DNA from: Theobroma cacao
Taxonomy: Eukaryota > Streptophyta > Magnoliopsida > Malvales > Malvaceae
NCBI RefSeq assembly: GCF_000208745.1
Contig: NC_030851.1
Span: 17,875,842 to 17,939,841, forward strand
Length of the DNA: 64,000 nt
Direction of reading: 5' to 3'
Part shown: positions 22,087-37,000 of the stretch, piece by piece
Position numbering within the stretch: the first letter of the stretch is position 1
Layout of the letters: each line of letters begins with the position of its first letter
Translations under genes and position numbers: made by a program
The notes under the pieces: generated by a model
Told to the model about the DNA's origin: nothing
What the model saw: the letters and a program-made list of their open reading frames with translations, nothing else
The model's database searches: none

Positions 22087-25000
22087 TCACGGTTTATGTT
22101 GAGCGTAAATAGATGTGTGGATGGCTTGATGAGGAGGAAGAACTTTTCCATTCACAAGCACTTGCTCTACGAAATCCACACGAATTGATTTGAACTGGTG
22201 ATGCTGGAGTAATTCAAAAACAAAAAACTCAATAAGAAATCAGATAATTCTGATGAGAGATCGACTATACACCAAGAATCCTTGAATTGTTTGGATAGCT
22301 AGATGATACACATATCATGAACAGGCTGCAGCTGCAGCATGTTTATAGTTTTCAGAGAATAAAATCTAGGAGAAAATACCTTTCCTCTCCAAGAAAAATC
22401 AACATGATGGAAATAAGGTTCCAACAATGTTAGTTGATCTCCTTCTTTAATCTGTGAACAGAGGTTTCATTAATTCTAACAAGCATCTCTGAATGACTGA
22501 TAAGCAGAATCAAGTTAAAATTAAGAAAAAGGAAAAAAAGAAGACAGGGAGGGCATAAAGCAAGAGAGTCAACACTTACTGCATCATTACATATACCATA
22601 TACTGACAGAACAAAGCAGCTTTGATTTGAATCGCATACCAAAAAGTATCTGCCAAAACCAAAACAAATTTAGCTCATATTTTGCCTAAGAACTCATCAG
22701 GCAGGATTGGAGGGGACAAACAAACTATTGATTTCGGTTGATGATGAAATTACAAGCAGCTAACGCTAAGATACAGATGCAGGATTCAGTGCCAATAAAC
22801 AACAGATTTTACGAGCAAAAACATGCTGCTGCTGCCAACTCCTTCCCCCTCTTCCCTTTCTCTCACTCACGCATACGAAAATGAAAAGGAAAAACTTATA
22901 TTGTGACCACAAGGAACTCTATATTATCTTTATTGTTTTAATAGACAAGAAATATTAACTTATCATATGATTATAAAAGGCAAAGTATCACTCTAGTACA
23001 TGGTAAACAAGACAGCAACAAATGAGGAAAGAAGAACAAAAGGCAGATTCCTAAAATCTAATAAATCAATGAGATCAAAGAATGGTATAAAGAAATTAGA
23101 AGATGACGAAGTGAAAAGATACTTAGAATCATAAAATTTCATAGAAGAATGTACTCCATACTATCAAATGCTTCCTATTTCTTTCAACCAACAAATCCAA
23201 AAGGATAGAACAAATGGGGCTGGGCACTGAATTGAAACTTTAGCCCACCATGATTTAGTAGAAAGTAATTTCCCTTCACATAATTATGACATATTACTTG
23301 GCTAAAACAAGGGTAGACTCCACCTTGTTCCTGCATGTTTGCAATTGGAATTTTAAGCCACAGCAACTATTCTCTTTATGTGTAAAGACTTCAGAACCTT
23401 CCCCGTAATATCTATGATCTCTAAAGGCATCATTATCCTTATTTTAAATAGATCCCAACTGCAACTTATTTAACTTGGAAGCCCAATAGCAAATTAAGCT
23501 TGCACAAATATTGCAGACCATGCATGCTATTTACCAAAGTCGATCTTTTTAGGGCTTCTAAAAACACAGATGATCTACCGTGAGCTAGGATCCAAAACAT
23601 TTCTACCGGGCTCAGAGACAAGCCATACAAGTAATATATGCAAGCATAAGATACTTTAAAAGCACTATGTATGGAAATTCAATAAATAGAACAAATAGGA
23701 CTGTCAAGTAGATTTCTTACAGGGGGGTGATATTCTCATGCTTAACAAACAACACCACTTTTCCCAGTACTGCAACTGCTTTATTTAGACCTTCTGACAG
23801 TACATCTAGAGTGGTCCTTTTGTACGAAGGGTTCACTAACACAAGAACATGACAATAAAAAGTACTCATTATATTCCAAAAATATTAATGATAATTAGTA
23901 AGTTAGGCTCACTTGAAATTAATGTGAACCAATGACAAAGCAAAGTAGAAGAATCAGGTTGCTTACAATTAACACGACTGATTGTTGATGCAAAAGAAGC
24001 AAGTCGTTTTGCCCTACCATGTCCCTGTAGAAACCCATTTATCACATCAACTCCATTGCAGTGGAAAATGATATTACACAACAAATGAGATTCACCACCA
24101 AACAATGTTAATCCTGCCGGTAACAAAACACAAGTTCTCTTTCATCATGTTATGACTCATTGAAAATACAAATTACACCATCTGTTTCACAACATAAGTT
24201 CGTGTCTAATTTCTTTCTATCAAAAGCAATTCAGGAATGTATGTTGCTTTATCAATGAGAAAGTGAAATGGAAAAGTCAAAAAAATCAAGGTACCAGGTT
24301 CACAAGATTAATTAAGGAAAAATATCCAAAGAACCCTGCACTATGAGTCAAAATCTTAGAAATCCTGTCTCCCTTTCCTCCTCTCTCTTCCAAGCACCAG
24401 ATAAGTACATAAATAAAATTTGACAGCAAATTGTGTTTTTATTTTAGATACCACCTTCATTTGGCTTTTCTGATGAGGTTTGAAATGGAAAAGGCCATAA
24501 ATGTGTTTACATGCTAAACTTAACAGAAAAGCTAAGCGAAGCATCATTGCAATTATTCATATACCAGGGGAGTATTTCTGAGGAGTGGACAAAAGAAGCT
24601 GACTTTGAAGGACTAAAATATTTAAAATTTTATTTAATCACTTTGACATAGTTTTTATGTTCAGTTATTGAACTATTAAGACATTTAGGGTTTATATCTG
24701 GCATTCTATATTTCCCTTTAACTTTAGGGTGATACTGCAACCTATAAGTACTTATTTTATTTTCAAGTTCTATAAGTTGTTGGATTATGATAATTGAGAT
24801 TTAAATTATTGACTGCTGAGATTTTACTGTTTGGTTCTCTCCATTTTTTCTACCAATGCTTCTTTCTCACTAATCATTTATTTGTTTGCTCTTTATCCCT
24901 TTCTCTCAGTTCTCCATTTGTCTGCCTCTTCCCTCACCTGTTCTGCATCACTCTCTCCTGCAATTAAAAATGCTGAAATAGACCTAGCTGCCCGGCCTCA

Positions 25001-28000
25001 AATGACACAGGTTAATTTATTAGAAATTGAGGATTGAAAAGAGGCAGGTTTTTTAAAAAAGAAAAGAAAAGAATATAGCTTTGCCCCTTATACCCTAGAT
25101 TTATTTCAAAAGTAAACATAAATTTTTATTTTTCTTTTAGATGTTAAATATTTATGTATGTGTTTACAAGGAATTGTATGCAAGTCTGTATTTAACAATT
25201 TTAATGTTTGACGTTTATGCAGAAGATTATTTGAATATTAAAAGACAGAATATTCCACACATAATTATTTATTTTGACAGGAATTCACGCATAGTTATTT
25301 ATATTTTATCCTCTCTTTTGTTGAATTTAAATGTGATTACTAATAATAGTTTCAATTGTTGAGAGGAATCCACATAGTTTTTATAACAAACTATTTTAAA
25401 ATATGGCTTTAAAGTGGTAAATGAGCTCTTATAAAATTTCTCTTATTAAAAAAAAAAAATCTGGGTAACCTGGGGTGCATAAGGGGTAATTTTTCCCTAC
25501 AGGACGAGTATGGAAAATGATTTACCAATATGAAGGCAAGTTAGTAACATCGCCATAACTAGTAGTTGAGGTCTTCAGGCATTTGCCCCTAACCATTCTA
25601 TTGTCTTCTTAGAAAAGGAAATACATTACCCTCAGCAAATTCTCTAGCTTGTCGAGAAGATTAAGCATCTTTTCAACCTCCTCAGAAGCATTGAGACTTG
25701 GATCCTTTAAGGCAGCAGCTTCAAAGCCACTAAGAGCCCTATCATAATTCTCTAGATATTTGTTTACCTGAAAGCAGAAACTTCATAAAAAAATAAATAG
25801 GAGAAATGACATGCAGCATTTATTTCTCTTAAGTGGAAAAGAAAATCCTCTGTCAACCTTGTTTACTGCATTAAAGATAGTGAATATATTAAGATAGTGA
25901 GACATGTATCTAATCTGTCAGGGAGTACTTTTCTAACCTATCAATCTTTGAAACAGAAAAGGGCGCAATATACCAATATCATATTACATATATAATGTAA
26001 AGAGACCAGGCTTTCTTCAGCCAAAATCCAGAAATGACATGACTATCAATGGCCAGGCATTCAGAGAGATCAGTAATCGTCATTTAAAAGCTAATTCTCA
26101 GCAAGTTTATCATTCAAAATACTCTCCAAGAAAAAAGTGATAAAGTAGTCAACTCACTGTTGCACAATTAAAATATAGGTCTGGATTTGACTTCATCCTT
26201 TCATCTTTCTCCTGGCACATGGCATTACTAATTAAACCACATTCCATAATAATAACATGAATAGATTACATGTTAAAATTTGTCCAACCTATAAAATAAT
26301 ACTGTAAAAAAAATCATTATTGTCACTAAAACCCACAATCATACAATAACCCTCTATAATTGAACAATCAACTAATGTACATTTAATGATTAGAATAAAC
26401 TACTAACGATCATAAAATGTATTATGCAGCAAAGCTCTCATCCACCAACTTACAGCATTTTGGTACGCTTTTAAGGACTGTAGAAGCTTGCTATGATCCC
26501 ATGCCCCAGTTACAAAAAAACTTGTCAGGCAAGCATTTCCCATGTTATCTGTCAAAGGAAAGTAATACATATTAAAGGAATCATAGTTTACAATTTAGAT
26601 AGGCAAGAGTTAAAAGGTGTTAGTTTTAAATTGATTCTAATTTTGAAATGACAAAAACCACGATAAAAATTGCTTAAATAAGTTTTTATCTTAATTTCTT
26701 CATGTTCAAAAACCCCTAAGCAATTTGTTTTGAAATGTCAAGGTGTCTTACAACAAAAAGTAAAGGCAATACTTCTCGAATAATTAAATGTACAGGCAAG
26801 AATGACATTCTATAACAACATGCACACATGAGAAATATGGAAAAACCATGTATATACAAAGAGCTGCAGTTTAAGAAATTTAAAAATTATTTATGTTACC
26901 TATAATCTATTGAACCTCAAAAATAAGTGCTGTTGTTGGATGACAACACCAAAAAGTGATTTGTAAGACCAAAAACTGATTCAGTCAATGAAATTGACAT
27001 AGTGCCCATTGGACCTGGCTTTTTTTTAGGCTATCTATCTCTTAAAGCAGAAGCCAAGCCAAAGATGATTTTGACAAGCTCTTAAAAGAAACAAAGCAGC
27101 ATTTTTTTTAAAAAAAAAAAAGTTTTAGGAAAAGCTCCAAAGAGGAGTTTTTAAAAAACACACCAGCATTTTAGGAGTTTTTTTTTTTTGTTTCAAAATT
27201 ACCCTCTTAGAAAATTCCCCATCTCTCTCTCTCTCTCTTTGCAAATCACGCCTCTCTTTGCCGTGAAAAGCCAGCTCTCTTATCCCACGTAAGGTAACTC
27301 TCTCTTCTCTCTTTTACATATAAGTTATGTTTATATAGAGATATATTCATATATATTTATGTATAATAATAGGTTTTTTACTGTCTGTACATAAATGTTC
27401 ACGTTTTGTTTTATTTTTAAAGTTTTTTCTTTCAATCTGAGCATAACAATGAAGACCCATTTGCCCAAGTTAACTCTGTCACTTGGGCTTTTCACATGTT
27501 GTTGGGTTTATCATTAAGTCTTCCCATTAAGGTAAAACTAAATTTATTCTTTGCTTTCTTATTTTTGTGTTTTTCTTGGTTTCCTTTTTGTTATTGTTTG
27601 ATTTTTGTTTTTTTTCTGTATGTATTGTGCTTTGTTTGTTGTACGTGATATTTATAGTTTAAGTTCTTGGTATGGTGATAAAGGGTTAAGGAAGTTGATT
27701 TTTTTTTTGGTTTAGCATTGTATTGGAATTACTGCTACTGGTATTTTCTTTTTGGTTTTGTGTTGGGTTGGTTTTGTTTTTGTTTTTGTTAGATTTTTTT
27801 GGAGTTTGAATGTTGTTTACTTTGGTTAAGATTGCTTTGTGTTTGGTGTTTAAGGTAAATGTGCTTTATGGGCAATTATGTTTTAATCTATTATGATATA
27901 AGATTGCTTTATTCTTCATTTTTGGCTCGAAAATGGATCTGGGGTCGGTTCCTTTAACAGCCTGATAGCTATTTCTATCATAGCTTCTTGGCTTTCTTTC

Positions 28001-31000
28001 TTCCTTTTCTTTTCCTTTTTTGGTTGGTATGGGTTGCTTTCCTAGAATTTGTTAAGCATTTTCTTCTTTTTTATAATCTTCGTCTTGAATAAATGCAATA
28101 TTCAATATTTGAGCATATTTAAAATTTCTTTTTCTTTTTTTTCCTAAGTACTGTTTCATCTAGAAAAGAATTGCCACAATGGCCTATTGTTTATGGCGGG
28201 GGTGGAAAACTTATTTAGCATTAGTCATTGGATATATTCCAATCTTAATTGTTTTCTTTTCCTAATTCGTAAAGGCATATAGAGCTGGCTCTTGTCTACT
28301 AGTAAAGAGATAAATGCATTAGATTTGATCATTGAATACACCCATCTTACTGGCATGAATGGTATTGATTGAAGGTGCACCCCAATTTCATTTTAAAATC
28401 ACCCAAAACCAATAGTTTGAACGCCTCATCCTTTAGCTCTTACACTTATCTCCTTGATAGAAATCTTGAGTCATGTTGGATGATTTGTAAGTGATATATA
28501 CTTGTGTGAATTTCAAGCATCTTCTGCCTTGTTATGCATCTTGGTTTAATTGTATTTGGTGTAATGCATATGTGGTCTTAATGATCAGTTCTTGAATAGT
28601 GATGATACAAGATTTATTGCTTTATACGTTTTGTTATAGTTTATGGATAGCCAAGAAATACCTCCACCTAATTATGAAAATTTAGAAAAAATCAAAACAT
28701 AATTTAAGGTGGGATTTGGTCACTACCAAAATTTTACTTCAAGTTTGTACGGATGAGATTCATAAGTGTGGAAAACCAAAAATTTCATTCAGAACTAAAA
28801 GATGTGAAGTTATAATTGAGGAATTTAATACTCATACTAATAAAAACTACACCCAAAATCAATTGAAAAATAGACAAGATAGTCAAAGGAATGAATGGAT
28901 TTTATGGAAACAATTGAAGAGAAAAGAAACAAGTTTGGGTTGGGACCATGAGACAGGAACCATTGAAACTGATGCTACATGGTGGGAAGCCAAAATAAAA
29001 GTAAGTACTTTAAATTTTATATGTTTCAGCTATTGTTAATTGTTTTACATATGCAAGTCGTTTAAAAGTTTCTTTGATGTTTGCATAGGCCAATTCAAAA
29101 TATGCCAGCTTTTGGTATCACGGGTTGGAGCATATTAATGAATTGAAATTTATATTTGGGGATACAGTAGCCACCAGTCAAAATGCATAGACACCAGCGA
29201 TGGATGTACCAATTGAAGATACTGTCAAATCTACAAATCCAACTCCATTACATGACGATGCTGAATTTGATGCCGAAGAAATCACTTGTTATGAAGATGA
29301 CAGCGTTATGATAAACACCCAAATCAAGAGGAAAAGAATGGTGCTAGAAGAAATGAGAAAAAAAGTGACAAAGGGTAAGGCAAAAACTAAGACTGCAGCA
29401 AGTTTGCAAAGAACATTGAAACGATTGTGTGAGACAACAAAAAGTCATAACGCAGTTGAAAGTGCTGATATTTCAATGTCATCGCAAGCCACAGGACAAT
29501 ATAGTATTCCAGAGTGCATTCGAGTAATGAAATCTCTACAAAATGAAGGGAGATTGAGTGCAGATGAATTTAATTTTACACTACAATCGATTAAAAAGGA
29601 AGAAAATAGATTTGAGTTTTGTTTCTTTTCCTGACTTAAGTGATAAGCTAAATTGGATTCAATATGAGCATAATCTATCAAAAAACTGTGGTGGGAGTAG
29701 TTGATTAGTTTAGGATTTGATTGTTTATTTTAGGTTGATGTTGAACTTTAAACTACTTTCTTTTTGTATTTGTGTTACTTGTTATATTTATTTGAATTGT
29801 TATTTGTACTATTTGATTTTTTTGAAATCGTGTTTGTTTTTTTAGTTAATATATTTGGATTTCAACTTATGTATTTTGATATTGTCAAACAGATGTCTTC
29901 CAATGAAGTCAAAGCATCAATACAAATTGTAAAAAGAAGAAAATGTACAAGGGTTTATCAAAACATCTATGGAGGAGTTGCTATTGCAATTGTATATCAT
30001 ATGAAATACTTAATAAAACAAGAAAATAGATTCAATTATTCTGATGGATGGAATTGGGTACGTGAAACTTTACAAACTCCGAGTGAAATTTATAGAATGT
30101 TTAGGATGAAATCGCACGCTATATTGCAACTAACAGATACATTGATGAATAAGGGATGGTTACATCCATCTAAAGACATGACAACATTAGAGATGGTCAC
30201 TATGTTTCTTGGGATTTGTACACACAGTGAAACATATTGTAATGTTCAAAATAAATTTGAAAAATCGAGAGAGACAGTAAGTAGGGAGTTCGGTGAAGTA
30301 TTCGATAATTTATGTTTACTAGCCAATGAAATTGTCAAGGCTCCAAATTTTCAATTTGCAGAAGTTCCATTCAAAATTAAAAATGATTGTAGATATTGGT
30401 CTTATTTTCAAGGGTGCATTGGTGCTATAGATGGATCACGTGTTCCTGCTATCCCTTCCGCAAATGATCAAATTTGTTTTATTGGTCGAAAGGAATATCC
30501 AACACACGTCATGTTAGTGTGTAATTTTGACATGTTATTCACTCTTATGGTTGTTGGTTGGCTTGGCACTGCACATGACACCTATATCTTTTCAACTATG
30601 CTTGAAAAAATGAAAAACGTGTTCCCTCACCCACCAAAAGGTGTAACTTATAATTTTTATGATAAAAAGTTTGTCATTCTATTTATTTTTCTCTTGAATT
30701 TTTTTAATAAACTAATATTGAAACCTTTTAAATTTTTTCTTAGGTAAATATTATGTACTGGATGCTGGTTATCCTAACATCAAAGGGTATCTAGCACCTT
30801 ATAAAGGTGAAAGATATCACATTCCTGATTTTAGAAGTTGCAGTCAGCAGAAGATGTAGAAGAAACATTCAATCATCCACATTCTTCATTAAGAAATGTA
30901 ATTGAATGAACAATTGGAATTTGAAAGAATAGGTGGCATATTTTACGTGATATGAAGCCATTTCCATTGATAAAATAGGAAAAAGTTATTGTTGCAATGA

Positions 31001-34000
31001 CGACACTTCATAACTACATTAGACAATGTGGTTTTATAGATGAGGAGTTTGACAGATGTGATCGTAATCCTAATTATATTCCTAAGAGTTAAGAAAAAAG
31101 AAGTAATGATGAAGCAATGGGTTCATATACTTATAGAAGAACATTGGATAATAGTTATATGGGTAGAGTTTGCAACCAAATAACGATTACATTGATGGAA
31201 AATAGAAATCGTTGATTTATGAGTTATTTATAAATTATGCGTATTTTAAGATTTATTATTAATTATAAACTTTGTTATATAAAAATACTTTTTGTATAAG
31301 TTATTTATTAAATACCCTTTAGGGTAATTTTAACCACAATTAAAGCTTATATAAGTTGTTTTGCCAAACAGCATATATAAAAAAGAGCACATAAAAAGTA
31401 AATTTACAAAATGGATTTAGCTTAATTTTCGAAGTTATAATTTTTCATGAGAGCTTCATAACAGCTTTTAAACTAAAAAAAAGACAAGCCAAACAAGCTC
31501 ATAGTAAAGTTTAAACAAGTTTTTTTGAGAATGAAATTTAAATTTCAAATGGACAAGAGAGAGGAGAGAGAAACAGAGAAAAGGACAAAAGATTTGGAGT
31601 CTACTAATTCCATGTTTGTCTTTTTCACTTTCCATCAAAATTTCAAATATTTCACCCAGTATTGTTTCAACAGAATTTCAAATATTCAAAATTTGGTTGT
31701 TTACCTGAAGTAATTGCAAATGGATAACTTAGAAATTCTAACTTCAACTAAAATCCTACATAGGTTTACCACATCCAAATTTTTTCTATCTCTAAAACCA
31801 AACATTACCATCATTGTTTTCTTCACAATTTGCATAAAGTTACACATAGCCTCTCAAACATGATCCTAAAAACTTGCACAGCCTTTTTCACATCCCAATT
31901 ATATAAGCCACCCTCTCATCATCTGCTAAAAAAGCATCAAATGCATGACCAACCATACTTGTAATGCAGACCAGTTCTAGAATTTTAGGAGACTCTTAGA
32001 ATCAATTTCAAGCTTCATAGAGTGAAACATGATGAATGAAAGTTGAAATGGTGGAAAAGATTTGATATTTCCTTGGTTGAGTAAAATATAAGGCAAAGCT
32101 GTAAATCACAGCATTTCTCCTTCACTTTATCAATCCAATTTTGATGGATCAAAGTCTGTGTTACTAGAATATAAAACCCCCCAACCATTTCAACCTCCAC
32201 TTCTCTGTCCCACATATTAGAAAAAAAAAAGAGCTTCATACTCTAATTTTCCATCTTCCTCACTTTCTAATTCCACAAATACAGCCTGAAAGAAAATCAA
32301 GCTAACATCACTGAAGTTTATTTGTTTATGTTAGTAGGTTGCATTTTATCAAGTGATCAAATGTTATCAAAAATTAGATTAGACATTAAAGAGATTCAAA
32401 ATTTTAATTTGTCAAGCAAAAAAATGTACGTCTAAACCAAATGTTTCAATTGTCTATTTCTGTAGTCAATAATCAGCTGAGACAAGATAGAAAACCTTAA
32501 AGGGACACATACTACTTACAAGTAGATGATTATTTATGTAGGATTTGCATATGTTGAAGGGTATTCTAGTACTACAAATAATTTTCTCCAAAGCGTTTGT
32601 AGAAAAACAAATAGTTGAACATGTTGGTATAAAGAAATTTTTGTAGGTAATCAAATAATCTGCAGGTTTTCTTCAGTACTATGATCTTTTTTTCATTAAG
32701 AAATTGTCGGTATTTCTCCTTGCGTTTACAATAAGAGTCAAGTTACTACTCATAAGTGAGATTAGGAAACTATAATTGAAAGGGCTAATGGTCAAATTAA
32801 CAACTTCAAATTGGGAGCTCAAATTTATCAATCTACTGTTTTTCAGTGCAATATTACCACTGTTCATTGTTTTTAAGTCACCACTTGACCCATAAGAATG
32901 TTGACTTTTAAAAGGATTATGTTATTTAAAGTAAAAAATTTTAGAAGTAGCAAAATTTGATTAAGTTAAACATATGAAAAGGTGATTTGTCACAAAAATA
33001 AATAAAAAATTAATTATTGCTTCCTTTTTTTATATTTTTGTGAAAAGAAAATAAAATAGGAAAACAAAGCCATCCTCTCAAATTGCAAACTTCAAACTAG
33101 ACCTGGCAATTTTGTATATGACACGGTAACACGAGAACACGACATGAGATTTAAGCGTATTTAGGTTTAAGCTAATCATGCTGACATGATTAAGACATGA
33201 ATAAATTGTGTATTAACCATATCAAACCCGCTTAAACCGTTTAAAACACAATTAGTTAATCGTGTTATCATGTATCTGTATAATCCGTAACAAATTTATT
33301 ACCCATTTATTTAATTGTGTTCACGTATGGTGTAGACATGTTTAGCTCACAGTTAAAACACATTCATTGATCCATATAAATACTAATATTTTTATAATGA
33401 TTAAGATTTCTTGATATTGAATTTTATTATATTTGATATATATTATGATATTTATAATTTTTTGTTGTAAATTTGAATAATCGAATTATATTTTAATTGT
33501 ACATATTTTAATGCAATCGCTTTAATCTTGTTAATCATATCAATCATTTGTTAAGCATATCAATCGTGTTAATTGTGTAAACTGGTTATAAATCATATAA
33601 ATTTTAATTGTGTTAATTTTGTCATTTTGTATAAAATTTACCTTAACACATTTAATAAACATGTTAGTTATATCATGTCGTGTTACATATTTATTAAACG
33701 TATCCGTATATGTGTTTAAGATCTTAACACAATTAATTAATCATTTTGTGTTTGTGTTTACTCGTATATCTATTAATATTTTATGGACACGGAAACACGA
33801 ATTGCCAGATCTAGTTAAAACCAAACAATGCTAATTGAACTTTTTCAATGTTTATATTTATTATCATAGTTGGAATTTATCAAAAAAAAAATATGTTTTC
33901 TCCCATGTCTACAAATAATGGCAAAATAAATATAATCTTTGCAAGATATTCTTTTCCCATCCAGGTTTGATGTCAGGTGATGAAGGATGAAAGTATACTA

Positions 34001-37000
34001 ATTGAGGGATTAAGTTATCAAGAACTCAATTTTATATTTAGTCTATTTTCAAGTTATTTTACATCATTTAATGTTTTACTAAATTTCCAAGTATTATGGC
34101 AATAGAGTTATATTTGGTCTTTTGAAGCTATGGGATTTAGCTTATAAATATTTGTCATTTTACGTTTTGGATGATAGATTGAGATTTTTAAATACTAGAT
34201 TATTGTGATGTTCTGCCACTATTGATTCCTTTGTTTTTTCTCGTCGAAATCTTTCTACCTCCCCACTTATTTCCTCCATTTCTACCTTTCTGCTTTTGTC
34301 AATCTTTGATTGTCCCTTTAAATTTCTATTTTCCGTATGTTTCGCAGACCTGACAATTCATGTTTCTAGGTCTTAACCGTGTTATGTAAACATAAGATAA
34401 TAACAGTTATTCAGATAAACACAAACACTACACAATTAATTAAATTTGTTAGAATCTTAAACACATACACGAATACGTTAAATAAACATGTAACACAACA
34501 CAACAAGGTTAACATGTTTATTAAATGTGTCAAGTTAAATTTTACACGACACAACACAAGTAACACAATTAAAATTTATACGAATATCTCATTTTCACGA
34601 TTAACACGATTGATACGATTAACACACGATTGATACGATTAACTTGATTAAAATGATTAACTTAAAATATGTACAAGTAAAATATAATTCTATTATCAAA
34701 TTTACAACTAAAAATTATAAATATCATAATTTTTATCACACATAATAGAATTCAATATCAATAAATCTTAATCATTATAAAAATATTAGTATTTATATGG
34801 ATCAATAAATTGATTTAAACAGTGTATTAAACATATCTACACAACACGAGAACATAATTAAATAAACGAACGGGTCATGGGTTTATGGTTACACGATAAC
34901 ACGATTAACTAATTGTGTCTTAGACGTGTCTTAGGTGCATTAAGCGAGTTTGGCATGGTTAAGACATGATTTATTCATGTCTTGATCGTGTCGACACGAT
35001 TAATTAAATAGTGTCTTAACCATGTCAACATGATTAATACACGAAACACCATTAGTCTAAACCCAAACACGCTTAAATTTGTGTCATTTTGCCGTGTCGT
35101 ATACAAAATTACCTAGTCTATCCGCATACTTACTATACATCAATTTAGTATCAAACCTCACAAGAGTTTTCACTATCAATCTATTCTTTTCTATATCAAA
35201 AACAAAAAATCTAACCTAATTTGTTCAGAGTGAAAAAAAAAAAAAAATTCAGTTCCGTCTATATAAAAAAATTGAATGAAGAAAAAAAAATTTCACCATT
35301 GTCTAGTTTGATTACCAATTAGTCGCTGCCACAAGCTTCACCGATCAAAAACCAAGCAAAGAGCCACCCTTATTAGTCCAATCATTCACCAAAAAAGAAG
35401 GTAAAAGAAAGGAACCTAACTCAAAGTTATATTTATGATTATCCAGCCATCAAAAAGTGAAACGACAACCATAGATCTAGTTGTGATTGTTCCACTTGTA
35501 AAATCAGGTCATCGGCAGCCATCACACTTGCCCGCATGTGCCTGTTCAAGGTCACAGCTACCCTACTTCACAGGCCCACGCTCCAACAGCAATCCTAATT
35601 TGCAAACATCATTTGAAATGTCAATTGCCACATCAGCATCAATGCGTGAGTGACACATCAGCAATTTTTTTGGCAAATCCTCCTTCCATGATAATTTGGA
35701 GGTCCTAAATCCATTTTTGAGGCCCATTTTATGAGATTTGGCCTCCAAAGGTTAAATTTTTGAAGTTCAATTTATGAATTCTTTGGCTTTGGGGATGCAA
35801 TGATCACTCTGAATTGGATGACTTACTTTATTTGAGAGATAGATATGGTGTTCAAAGTCTTTGTTCTTTAGAATTTTGTAAGAATTGTTTTCTCAAAAAA
35901 TATATATGCCATAGGGAAAAATTGTCAAAGGAATGGAAATCTTTATATGAGCAAAGGTTGCAAGAAAACATGGTTTTATGGTCTGCATATCAGTCTTGTG
36001 ATTTTCCGGACAGTAAGTATCAATTTGAGGATGAGATTATTAATTAAAAGTGTGAGGTTATTGTAAAGCAGATTCAAGAGGTTCTGGAAAGCAAAAAACC
36101 AATTTTAGAACCAGTTGTTGACATCATTAAGGGAAAACAGGGGAATACCATTCTAGACTCACTTGTTGACATCATTGAGGAAAAGGAGACTGTAATTGTA
36201 AAGCTCGAGGAGCAACAAGTGCAACATCATCAGCCACTTGAAGAACTATAAGTACAACATAATTTTGAAACTGACAGGGTTGAGAGCATAGAGGTTGGGC
36301 TTGAATGTTTACAGATTGATTTGATGTAGTTCAAGCAAATAAGGAATTTGTGAGGTTCTACCAAGTGGAAATTCTTCTGTTAACTTCATTTTTCCAATTA
36401 CGGTGATTAAGCCCATTGTTGTTGATGATAGTTCTTCCATAGACTTCATTCCAAGTATGCTAAACAATGAGGTAAAAGTTGCTTTGTTGAAGATGTTTGT
36501 GCCACCATTTGACAGTGCTGTTCATGGATCTTGCTGGAAATTTCTTCTACTTCGGTTTTTCAAAAGTCAGGGTCAAGTTTTGTCCAATATATGGGATGAA
36601 GGATGAAAATAAGTTGAGGGATTAAGTTATCTAGGATTTAGTTTTATATTTTATGGTAAGTTTTACATATATTTAGGTTATTTTATATTAACTGCTCCCT
36701 CCGTTCCAATTGAATGTCCACTTTCTTAATGGAAAAAAGTTTCAAAATAAGATACTGTGTTCTTTGCTTTATAACTATTGCCCTTAAAAGTTGTACAAAC
36801 TAGAAGAACCCACCTAAAGTTAGTATTAACATGGAAGTGTTTTCTACTTTGGGAAAGTGGACATTATTTTGATACAGCCTATAATAGTATGATGGACATT
36901 CAATTTGAACTGGAAAGAGTAGTATCTTACTTAATTTCCCAAGTATTAGGTTTTTGGGGTTATATTTGGTCTTTTTCAAGTTTAGGGTTTAGTTTATAAA

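Larger units (their letters stand above)
27003..31501 (+). mobile_element. PIF/Harbinger-type DNA transposon (4.5 kb, decayed)
   Basis: Encodes the two proteins typical of the superfamily: a Myb/SANT-like protein (28643-29630) and a DDE transposase (29893-31215), both plus strand. Ends are tentative. The left TGCCCATTGGACCTGGC and the reverse-complemented right TGAGCTTGTTTGGCTTG both lead into a TTTTTTTTAG tract. TAG lies outside both (27000-27002, 31502-31504), near the usual TWA target. The 27230-27240 area has a CT-rich tract. It is inserted antisense to the host gene in intron 5. Confidence 0.75.

Noticed and set aside
24831..25362. Short plus ORFs in intron 8 of the TTC5-like gene
   Set aside because: Hydrophobic low-complexity translations with no homology seen and no splice support.
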